Assembly (NCBI GenBank): GCA_904066235.2
Contig: CAJFCV020000001.1
Coordinates: 3,472,001 to 3,536,000 of the forward strand
Source: Bursaphelenchus xylophilus
Taxonomy: Eukaryota; Nematoda; Chromadorea; Rhabditida; Aphelenchoididae
Length of the DNA: 64,000 nt
Direction: 5' to 3'
This document shows, piece by piece, positions 26,301-38,300 of the stretch (positions are counted from its first letter, which is position 1; the number at the start of each line of letters is the position of its first letter). The notes below the pieces were generated by a model. That model was not told the origin of the DNA, did not search any database, and saw only the letters and a program-made list of their open reading frames with translations. The position numbers and the translations under genes are program-made.

Positions 26301-29300
26301 CGACATTTTTTGACCTAAAACTCGAGGTAAAAGTCTCGCATACAGTATGTCTTCAAAAATTCTAATCTTAATTTTCCCCCAAATTTCAACAAAATCGGCG
26401 TCGTTTTCTTTCGAAAATTCCATCGAAATGTCATCTCTTGCAGATTTTAATTATCATTTTTTTCCGAACCAGTCATGGCATTCAAAAAATTTCATTTCCG
26501 ATGATTGAACATATGATTTTAATTACAATTCTGTTCTCATCGATCTTTTTGAGCCAAACAGTTATTCAGCCGTTTGTAATGCCGTTCCTCTTGCATCAGC
26601 GGGATGAACAATCATATTGTTCATGAGACTTATCATCAAGAACACAAAAATCGATTGTTTTCGGGGGATTTATCATCCTTGGTTTGTTTGACCGAAAGCT
26701 GTTTGATTTTTTGCTGTCCCTCAGGGCTTAATGGGGATATTAAGCGAGCACGTTGCATTTATGGGTTTCTGGGAGGCCATTATTGGAATTATTGAAGGAA
26801 AAAAATAAATAGAAAAAAAAATATCAGACTAGGTGGGCGATTATGAGAGAAATCTTTAGTGTTTGGGCTATTGATGAAACTTGGAGCGAATTTAGATTAG
26901 AATTTTTAAGACATAGTTATGCGAGATTTTTGGCCCGCGCTTTGCAGAAGTCATCGAGATTTTTAGGTCGAAAAATGACTAAAATTTGAATTTTTAGGAT
27001 CTTTAAGGCTGAAAATTTTATGATTTTCGTAGAAATAGCACCAGATGGAGGTGCTGGAGGGTGTTTTAAATATTGAGGAGATGTCTGGGAAGGAAAAATG
27101 GACTTTATTTTATATTGTACATGAGGGTTGAGAAAATTTTTTCAATTTTTTGTGGGTTAGTTTTGATTAAACTTGTGAATTAAAGTTTTAGAAGGGATCT
27201 GCTGGATTTTAGCTTATGATTTGACGGAATTACCGATATTTTTAGGTCAAAAAATTTCGAAAATTCGAAATTTTTTGCCTTTTTTTTTGGGCTGAAAAGT
27301 TGTCATTTTGTTTGAAATCAGCAGTTCAATTTTTATGTAATTATTTCTCTGCCCATTTCGAACAAGATCTCAATTTTTCACTCTGAAAATCGCAAAAAAT
27401 CTTGAATTTTTGCCATTTTTCGATATAAAAATCTCGATGGTTTCTGCATAGAGCAAGCTAGAAATCTCGCGTATGTCATAAAAAATCTTAATCTTTATTC
27501 ATGTCATGTATCATCAAGGGTTTGCGTGTTGTACTCTAGATTCCGGGATTTTCATAGTTTTAGAGAATTAATTCTGATGGTACTCCCGTTTCCCCCCATT
27601 GATTACGCATTCCCATATGATAGCAGCATTCGAAATGGCGGCAGATAATCCCAGCATCTCTAATCTGCCTCCGAAAATAAAGTCGTTAATCATTTTTCGG
27701 AGTAATCCGAAAATATTTTCCCCCCAATTTTCCGCTGCAAAGACTGCGAAACAAACAATGCCTGAGGCAATTAGGGCCCATTAAACATCTCGTCTTTGAC
27801 CTTAAACGGCCAAATTATTCACCTTGATCAGCAATTCAAAAAAAAAAAATATTTTTTCAATCGATTTTCGAACGGCGTTCGATTCAGAGGGGAACGGAGA
27901 CTTGTGTGGGTGAGATTGGCCAAGAATTTGCATTTGAAAACAATTTTGAATCGTTGCGAACGGGGAAGAGGCGATTGAAAAGGGGGAATCAACGTGGAAA
28001 TTGGGAATTTTGAGCAGTTTAAAGGTCGGAAATTCGATTTTTATGGACGTTTTGACACTTTTTGATTATTTTTTTAGTCAATTTTTTTTCTCGGAATTTC
28101 AAATGACTTTCGTTCAGTTTTTTACATTTTTTTTATGATTTTCCGCAGATAGGAAATTCCCCAAATTTCAACGAAATTCCCATTCCCATTTTAATTTCGC
28201 TTTTTGTTTGTTCGAAAACTTGCAATCCAGCCTTATCGGCGGTCGTTATAAACCGATTGTACTGCTTTGTTTATGCTGCATTAGATAAGGGGGTTTCAAA
28301 GTGGAGCCACGGAGGTCCCGATAAGACGGAATTTAGACTTTTTATTGCTGAAAAGGGAAGGAGTTGCTGCATTTGCTGGGGGTGATCAAAAGATTAATTG
28401 GAAGTAAATTGAGACATAAAATCGAGATTTTTTGATTTTTTTCTTGGGAAATCCACTTTAAATTCATGTAATTTATCATGAAAATTCTTTATTTTTACTA
28501 ATTTTGACTTAAAAATAAAAAAGTCAAAAAATTCTGCATAACGCGATTTAATTTTTTTTCAAAAAAGGTATCCAAAAGTATCCAAAAAATGTCGAAAAAA
28601 AATAATTGCGTCATTCTGTTGCAATTCCAAATTTGGCTCCCATAAAAAGCGTTTAATTTTAGCCGAAAATTGCGTGACTTTATGTCCAAAAAAACACAAA
28701 TGGCATCGGAATTTATAAAAAGTCAACAGAAATGTGTTTTTGTAACTTGATAACGATCCCAAAGTCCTCCTAATTACTCGTCTGCGAGGAAGTGACAGTG
28801 CTGCTGAGGGCCGTCAGTTCCGTCTACAACATTTAGCGAAATAACGATGTATCAAATTTTGGGGGTTTTTTTTATTTATTGTCGAAAAAATTTTGAGATT
28901 TTCGGATTTTTGGAGTTCAAAATCTCGGTGAATTTTGGAGAGTGCGAGCTAAAATTTTTAGTGTTAGATTTATAGGCTATTTAGAATGGGTGAGAGAAAT
29001 TTTAAGAAAATTGAGCGATTTTTTGGTTGAAAAATTTTTGAATTTTTCATATTTTTTCGATCAAAAAATCTCAAGAGGCTCTGCAACGCGTCAGCTAAAA
29101 TTTTTAGAGATTAATTTACGAGTTATTTAGAATCAGTGTATAAAATTTTGAGATGATTGAGCTGCTTTTTTATTCATAAAATTGTTCACTTTTTGGGCAT
29201 TTTTCAACCAAAAAATCTTCTGTAAAAAGCGGGCTAAAATGTCGTATATGCCTTGCAAAATTTTAATCTTGACTTATACTAAGCCTTATTACACTTTGAT

Positions 29301-32300
29301 CGTCACATTGACGATAAAAATAAATTTTTTTCCTATTCTGATCCAACCCCCGTCTTATAGATTCGTATGCCATTTCCTGGACCCAAATGTATACATATTC
29401 CCACCGAAATATTTGTTTGTTGCGTAAGGACCCCACCACCGCTTTTATTTACGTGGCTTACGTGGAAATTTGAGAGCCAAAAGTTGCAAAACGACACCTC
29501 CCCTTCAATTATTTATGTAAATTTTCGATGTGCGCGAGATGTTTGTTCGAGTGGGGAGAGGGCGAAGGCGCGAAGAATTTAATTTACAAGATTCGGAGAG
29601 CCAAATGCGTATTCTAATTTTAGGAACGGGGTCGGAAATTAGACTTCTTAAAAGACGATTTTTGGCTCGCTGCGTCAGCGGTGGACATAGGAAAAAATCG
29701 ATTTTGAGTTTTTTGCATAAAAATGACCGTCGACATGTGCTGAGGAAAAGCGAACAACAGTTTTTCTCAATTCTGTCCGGAAGGCATAAATTTGCTTAAA
29801 TTTGTCTTTTTTGGAATTTTCGACCTGGCGACGTCATAGAAAGAGCAAATCACCCAAAATTTTGCTTGTATACGTTTTCGACCATTGGGAATTGATTTTT
29901 TTCAAAATTAAGTCTCTCAGATTACTGTAACATAGGCATATTGTAATCCGGTCGATAAAAATCGACCGTAACTCCTTCGTATCAAAAATCCCACAGGATT
30001 TTATTTCAGATTCAGAATCAGCATAAAATTCTGCATATTATACACATAATGCGAGGTCATAACTCCAGGGGGGAGATCGCGTAGTATATTGGATTTTGGC
30101 AAAAAGTACGTTTGAAAGGTCGCGGGTTCGATCCCCGCTTGGTGCAAATATTGAAAACACGGCGGAAATCGCGTTTAATGGACACCCAAGGGTTACATGA
30201 GATACACTAAGCGATTTTAAACATTAATGCATATCTAATTGCGATGAAAACTGATTTTATATAATTTTTGGAGACTGAATATGCAAAAAATGAAACTGCT
30301 TCAAACCGCTTGAAATTGGCAACACTTATTCTAAGGTCAATTGTAAGAAACTTTTGTGTTAACTTTTTTTGGCAGAGCGCCGTACCATGGATTACTGTAG
30401 CATTAAACGTGTCCTGATTAACTGCAATTTTCTTCAAAATTCTTGCATAAAATATTAAATCGTTTTAATTAGTCGTTTTAGACAGCGAAAAGATCCACTT
30501 TCTATATATGAAAGAAAATTCGACCTTAATTGCAACGCGTCTTGATGTCATAATCAATTGGTGAAAGTGCGTCAAATAACTCGGCCATTCCAAACGGTAC
30601 AGCCATAAAAATTTTTTTGTACACAAGAAAACCCTTTCTTAACCATTCTGAGCACAATGATGACAATCCGACTTCCATGCGCCATGTGGTACACGAAAAA
30701 CCAAATCAGGTTTAATGTTGCAGTAATCCATGGTACGGTGATCTACCAAAAAAAGTTAACGGAAAAGTTTCTTACAATTGACCCTAGAATAAGTGTTGCC
30801 AATTTCAAGCGGTTTGAAGCAGTTTCATTTTTTGCATATTCAGTCTCCAAAAATTATATAAAATCAGTTTTCATCGCAATTAGATATGCATTAATGTTTA
30901 AAATCGCTTAGTGTATCTCATGTAACCCTTGGGTGTCCATTAAACGCGATTTCCGCCGTGTTTTCAATATTTGCACCAAGCGGGGATCGAACCCGCGACC
31001 TTTCAAACGTACTTTTTGCCAAAATCCAATATACTACGCGATCTCCCCCCTGGAGTTATGACCTCGCATTATGTGTATAATATGCAGAATTTTATGCTGA
31101 TTCTGAATCTGAAATAAAATCCTGTGGGATTTTTGATACGAAGGAGTTACGGTCGATTTTTATCGACCGGATTACAATATGCCTATGTTACAGTAATCTG
31201 AGAGACTTAATTTTGAAAAAAATCAATTCCCAATGGTCGAAAACGTATACAAGCAAAATTTTGGGTGATTTGCTTTTTCTATGACGTCACCAGGTCGAAA
31301 GTTACAAAAAAGACAAATTTAAGCAAATTTATGCCTTCCGGGCAGAATTGGGAAAAACTGTTGTTCGCTTTTCCTTAGCACATGTCGACGGTCATTTTTA
31401 TGCAAAAAACTCAAAATCGATTTTTTCCTATGTCCCGGGTCCATTACGGGCTGACGCAGCGAGCCAAAAATCGTCTTTTAATTAGAATATACGAAATTGG
31501 AGAGAAAAATTTTAAAAATTGACGAAAAACGAACTTTCCAGGAAAAAATCGGTACTAAAAAGCTTCTAAAATTGTGTCATGATTATTGATTTTCTGTTAT
31601 TTTTTATTTTTGAGCCTTTTTTTTTACTTTTTCCGACCAAAAATTTCAGTTTTTTTGAATTTTTGTAAAGTCGAAAAATTTGGACCAAGAAGAAAAGATC
31701 GAACCCCTAAGGCGTTCGTCTTTTCCATTCTTCTCCATTCGCCCCTTTGGCCCTAAAAAATCGAAATTTTAATCTTTTGATTATCGATTTGTGAAAGGTC
31801 GCAAGATCAAAAAAGTGGCCTTGGAAATTAATTTCTCGCCCTCTTAATTTGAAGGTGTTCTGCACGCAACGCTTTTTCGAAGAATTTGTTTGATGAGTTA
31901 TGCACGTCATGTGGCTCGGGTTTTGGTAATTGAATCCAATGACGGCGGGGGTTTTTGCTGATATGATATTGTTGTAGGTCTTGAGGAATTCTGATACGGG
32001 AGAAAGGGCTCATGTGGGCAGTTTTTGATGGGATTACTGTAATATTATGATCTATGGACTCTAGAGGTTCGATGTTGCTTATAAGCTGGTTCGTGGGTTG
32101 AGTGGAATACCAAGTTTTATCCATTTTTATATTATTCATGACCAATGTCATGGTTAATATAAAAATTGCTGGTTTTCTTCGAAAAAATGACATTTAAGTG
32201 TTCTAAGTGGCTTGTGTAGCATTATTCTACATCTATGCGCAGTTTTAGACTATTTCCGATGCTTGCAACACAATGCCAAAAATTGCGGGAAATTCGAATT

Positions 32301-35300
32301 TTTGAACTGTTGCCCCCTTTATGGCTCCAAATTGCCAGAGATCCCTCAAACTGCCCTTATAAGCTCATCTACTTTTATTTTTTGTTTTCCACCCGTCTGT
32401 TTTTGACATTTCAATATTATCCATGGCGCGTCGACAACATCACTCGTTAATCCCTCATCACGCGATTCCAGAACATGAACTGAAACCCGAAATGACATTC
32501 TTCGGATGTCATATGCACTTGTCCCTTTGTTTATTCTCTTGACGAGCGCTCATTTTGCATTCAGCCCTCGGGTTCGAACGGGGGTTGTTACGGTAACGGT
32601 CGATTAAACTCTGGTCGATTATCGGGGTTTGCCAGTGGGGGCCAATTTGAAATTAAGGTGTGCCGGGAAAAGGTGTGGCGTGGTTGGCCGGATAGTAGCG
32701 AAAATTTAATTTATTTCGGTTTCAAAAGGAGTAATAGAGCAAAAAGGGAGATTACCGTATGCTTTTACTAAAAACTTTTTATTTTTTGTAGTTTTACTGA
32801 GTGTAAATTTTGTTTTTGTATTCTGATGAGTTTATGTAGTCAAAAGGAGCGAGGTACGTCCGATTTGGCCAAATTTAAGTTCGAAAATTTAAATTTCCCG
32901 CCACTTTTGGCATTCCGTTTTTTGACTGGAAAATGGTTTAAAATCGCCTAAATTGTGTATTAATAGTAATAAATTGATGTTTAAAAGACCCTATGCTGAA
33001 ATCTACTTAATTTTATGACATTTGTTATATTATCCATGACATTTTTTTGCCCGGAAACCCAATCAAACTTGATCATTTGGTTACACCACACACCAAATAG
33101 CCTCCTACAAATTCTAAAACATGTTTTCGATCGTTCGAAATCATTTCCATGCCCTTTCCAGCAGCCGGAAACGTTGGTTTTCCTATTTCGCCTGAGGGCA
33201 AATGTCGGGGGATTGCGTGAATGGATGGGCTGTTCAAACAGTCGTTGATCAAATATTTTGGAAATCCCATTTTCCCTGCTCTGTCAACGACAGTGACGTC
33301 CGTAGAGGGTCTCTCCGATTGGGAATGAGGGGCTTTTTGTTTGGAAAAACAAAAAATTTTAATTCGGTCAAAGAATTTTTATTTTTTTTTTTTTTGAAAC
33401 AAAACTGATTGGGAGGGAGGTGAGGGATTAGTGGATTCGAGTGTGATTTAGATCCGGTTGTGATTTTTGGAGTTTTTATAAAATTTCTAGAAAAGATGTC
33501 ATGATGACATGTTTTAATATGTAAAATACGATGTTGGGAATGGTTAATTGTTCTGTTTTTAACCTTTATGGATAAGATGAAAATTTTTGAAGCGATTTTT
33601 GCGAAATTTCCAAAAAATCCGTCATCATGACATGGTTTAATATGTAAAATACGATGTCTAAAATGGTCAGAAATTATGTTTTGAGCATTGTGGATTTCAT
33701 AAAAAATTTTAAGGCGATTTTTACAAAATTTCCAAAAAATCCGTCATCATGACAATTTTTAAAACATAAAATACGGGCCTGGTAAAATTATGTGTCATTG
33801 CTCCTGAAAAGCCGGAAAAAAAAATTATTTTCAAAAAGTCGGTGATTGTGGCATAACTTGTTGAGATTTTTTGTAGATCCGAAACACATTTTTTAATCCT
33901 GAACAATTCCTGATCTCTCAAATATTTATATTTTCGTTCGGTTTTGAATATTAAAGGGTTGTGTTAGGATTATCAAACATTTCTGGGCCAGTTCAAAGGT
34001 CGGGAAGGTGGCTAATCGGAATAAAAAGAGGGTGGGGTGTAGACAAGTGTAATGTTTTTAATAAAGGAACCCAAAGGGATCAAATCGGGGAGGCACGTCA
34101 ATCCAGCGCATTTCCTGAACCGTTTCGAAACTTCGTATCGTTTTCATTGGTTTTACAAGGAAAGTACTTTTATGGGGGCTCCTACTTTTTGACGGGACAT
34201 ATCTCAAAAAATCAGAAAAAATGCGCTGATCAAGGATATATAAATCTTAGCTGCCCATTTTAGGTTTTTAAGGGTGAAAATGCCCAAAAACTGGTTTAAT
34301 TTCCCTACAAAAGGCAGACATTCGAAACGATAAAAAGCGCAATCGGTCTCTTCCTTCGGAAGAGAGCGGTGTGGCCGAGTGGTTAGTGCCGTAGTCTGGG
34401 AATCAAGAGGGGGGACGCCGCACAGGTTCGATTTCCCTTTTGGGCCGAGTCAACTTTTTTTGAAGTTGAAGGTCGGAAAAATAAATTTTTGGGCCAAGAC
34501 TGTCTTATTACGTCTTAGAAACTCAATAAACACCATTTTAAGCCAAAATAAAAATTGTAAACCTTTGAAAAAATTAAGCGGAAAGGGGTTCATATAGGAC
34601 TTTAAGTCAACTTCCGACTGAGTTTTCACCCCTAAAAACCTAAAATGGGCAGCTAAGATCTATATATTCTTGATCAGCACATTTTTTCTGATTTTTTGAG
34701 ATATGTCCCGTCAAAAAGTAGGAGCCCCCATAAAAGTACTTTCCTTGTTAAAAGAGGGACGAAATGTCGCGAAATTATCGGCACTTTTTCTCGCCCGAAA
34801 TAATTGCTTTTTCTCGAAAAGGAAGAAGAAAGATAAGAAAATGCGTTTTATCGGATAGTGACATTTCGTTTTGACGAATCACCAAAAAGGGGCGGGAAAT
34901 TTTTTCTTCTATTTTGGATTGACGTGGGAGGTTCCGTTCGAAATAAACAATCGAATCGGGGCTTCGGCGCACACGGCGATTCTTAATCTTGGTCTGGCTT
35001 GTACGGGGAATGAAATTTTGTCAAAAGTTCAAGGCTAATCTGTATGTACAACAAAAATGTGTTTTGTTGTTGAAAACAATGGCTATTTGAGGGCAATTTT
35101 TTGTGTTTAAAATACGTGGTCACCCCCGTGGTCCTCATACTTTTTTTTCAAAAATTTTCACCATTTTTTTTGCGAAAAATTGGAAAAATTAAAAAAATTT
35201 TTTTGAAGTCCCCTCTTGCCATAATTTTTTTGCATGCCTATAGAATATTCTAGAACAAAGTAGAAACAATTTTAAACCCGATAGTTCAAAAGGGCTGGGT

Positions 35301-38300
35301 TTTTGAACCCATCTTTCACTTTTTAAACCAATTTTTTTTGAAAAGTAATCTTTTTTCCCCAAAACCGAACAAAAACCAAGTCATTTTTCGTTGGAAAAAC
35401 GAACTTATTGGTTTAAAAAGTTGTGTAGAGGAAGCGAAAGTTTAGTTTTAAAATTTTAGGATCATTTCCGGGTTACTGTAACAAAAAATTTAAAAAATTT
35501 TTTCTTGAATTTTTAGACTTCAAATTTTTTTTGATATTGTTTACGAGTATTGGACTTTCTAAAAATTCCAAAATCCACAAAAAAATTTTTTTTTGAGTCA
35601 TCCGTTTGTTTATTAGTCCCAAAAAATAATTTCGAATCCAAGTTTGGGCTGTTTACGATCACTTTTTTGACTTGTTATATCGCAATTTTTGTCGACAAAA
35701 TTATTTGATTTGTGATCGTTCTGATCGGGAAGTCGGAATTTTTCGATTTTGGTCGGCTATTTGTTGATATTTGGTCTGAAATTTTTTGGAGATTTTTCGA
35801 AATTTTTTGGTTGAGATTTGTGAAAAAAGGGCTGGATTTTGATGAAGCTTGGAGAAAATTTGGAATGGAACTGTATAAGACCTTTTTAGAGGTTTTTTAT
35901 CTCGCGTTTTGCAGAAATTTTTTAGGATTATTAGGAAAGAAATGGCGAAAATTCGAACTTCTTTGTGATATTTTGGACTCAAAAATTTACATTTTTTTTG
36001 ATATGTCTAGAACAATATTTCTACATAATATTACTTTTTTCCTCCTGAAATTCGCGAAGATACCCCGAAAAAATCAGTTTTCTCTAACCTCCTCTTCATT
36101 CTCCATAGTCTCTCTTTCGCAAAGGTTCCTCATTTCCTTGGTTCTCCTTGCATTAATAAGTGTACCCTATAGAAAATTTAATGGGAATTTGGAAAATAAT
36201 TATTGAGATTTTTTATTTTTGAAAATTTTAAAATTTCCTGCTTTTTCCAACTTTTTTAATAAATTTTCCGTCTATTTTCCCTCGTATTGCAATTTCTGGC
36301 ATCAGACACTTCCTCCTCCGTCTCCTTTCTTTCCACATCTGAAAACAACAAATTTGTTGACGTCAGTTTTATTGAAGGGGGGAGATAAAGTGCGCGAAAA
36401 TTTCCGGCCCTGAAATGATTATTTATTTGGCCCATGATGTCATGCAAGCTTTTTCTGGGCATTACGGTATTATATAAAGGAAGAAAGGGGATAAAAATTA
36501 GTCATCAATTAGTTTAGACTCTAATATTTTATGATAAAACTGAATTTTCGGTCATAAAAAAAATTCCAAAAAATATGTCAGCATGACATGTATTTTTTTT
36601 TATTTTTTGTTATCTTTAACTTTAAAATTACTGTATATTACTTTATAACATCAAATTTTACAGCAAAACAATTGAAAAAATACGTCAGCATGACTCATTT
36701 TTTGTGAATTTTTGTTTCGCTTTTAATCTACATAATTACGCTGAAAAAGTTGGAAAACAAAATTTTTTGCTATTCTTGCGTCTTTCTTCGCTCCAACTTC
36801 CCGAGTTTTCCCGAAATTCCGAAAACTTTCTCTGTTGAAATTCCCCATTTGCCTCGAGGCACAAACAGGATGGACATAAAAGCCGAAAGCATGATGTAAA
36901 TTTAGAAAGTTTGTTTGCTCTGGGAGGGATGTGGATCCGGGAGTTTTTGGGTTCGCATTGTTTGTTACGGGATATCCAGGAAATCCGTCATGATGACGTG
37001 CTTTTAAATTTGAAGGCTTCAATTTTTTTGAGTTGAAATCAGATTGTTCGGTGGTAGAGATAATGTGAAAAATCTTCTGAGAGGAAATTGTGTCATCTCG
37101 ACAGGTTTTTTTTATTGAAGTTCCAGAAAATCCGTCAGGATGACAAATTTTTATTGAGAAAGTCCTGATATTTTCTCGTTGAATAGGAAATGTTTAAGTC
37201 GAAGAATAGCTGATAAAAAATTTAGAGTTGAAAATTACGTCATCATGACGTCTTTTTTTAGGATTTTTCTAAATTGCCCATATTTCCCAAAATTTTTATT
37301 TTCCTCCATTTTTCCTAACTCCTAAATTTTGCAAAGCCACTAAACGCAAGTCCAAAGTCGTAAAACCATTCCAGCATAATGCACGCTACAGTACTTCTGC
37401 AGTTCCTTAACGTTTCCGACATCTTTTCGTCCTTCCTCGTCTCCTCCACACGTTTTTTAATAAAATTCCGCGCTGCAAAGCGGGGGTCCAAAAATAAAGC
37501 CCCTGAGGGCAAAGTGACAAAAAACGTCTATTTTCGGGGCCGCCGTTCACGGGGACGTCAGTTTCACGGCGTTACAAAGAAGAGAGGAAAGGAGCAGTGA
37601 TTACATTCGACCCATTAATTATGTCATTCTCTCCCCCTCAGGGCACAAATTTGACTCCAAAAACTTTTGCATTGTATTTTTTAAGGCCCATGGCGTCATG
37701 AACAGCAACAATTCATGGGTCGTCATGACAAATACACCGCGTTTTTGGAGTTTTATTGCATTGTATTATACATTCTAATTATGATACGATGCACAAACAA
37801 ATATGTCAAACAGGTGATAAGTGATGTATTTCAGTGAATAATTTATGCGGTTTGACTCGGATTTGATTATTTTTGGGCATGTCCCAGAGCCATGATGACA
37901 TTTCCGGCTGTTTTCAATAGTTATGCAGTTTCTGTTGTTATAGTGATACTAAAGTAATATATGCGGCTTTTTACGCTCAAATTGCGTTTTTTACGCTAGA
38001 ATAGCACTGGAAATACTGTAGTCGTACTTATAGAGCAATTGCGGAGCAAAGAATTTTGTGATTTCATTTTAATGTAATCGAAATTACAGTAATTTTACGC
38101 TTAGAAACTTGTAGTTACAATACTCGAGTAACGTCTAGAGTGCTTCAGATGTATTGAGAGGCCATTTACAGCCTATTTCTTACTTTAATTTGGCTTAAAA
38201 ATGGGCAGTTTTGCCTTAGCGAAGTCTTCTTTTCTACAGTATCCCTATGGCAAATTCCCTGCGAAAATTTGATATTAGTGCGGTCTAATAAACAGCTAGT

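Larger units (their letters stand above)
29649..31480. repeat. 1.83-kb palindrome with a tRNA-like segment in each arm
   Basis: Left arm about 29649-30415, right arm about 30712-31480, centre about 300 bp. The arms are nearly identical and each contains a pol III-like tRNA-derived segment, in opposite orientation. They also share a GATTACTGTAACATAGG motif. No transposase is encoded. Confidence 0.85.

Noticed and set aside
30068..30145. Functional tRNA gene with a perfect T-arm
   Set aside because: The other stems fail and the sequence is mirrored inside a palindrome, so it is treated as tRNA-derived.
34366..34452. Functional tRNA gene
   Set aside because: A- and B-boxes are good, but the anticodon and acceptor stems do not pair and the core sits inside a transposon. 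It is reported only as tRNA-like.
35712..36206. 164-codon open frame as a nested gene
   Set aside because: The translation is Phe/Lys/Ile-rich as expected from AT-rich DNA, with no domain, no splice context and repeat fragments inside.
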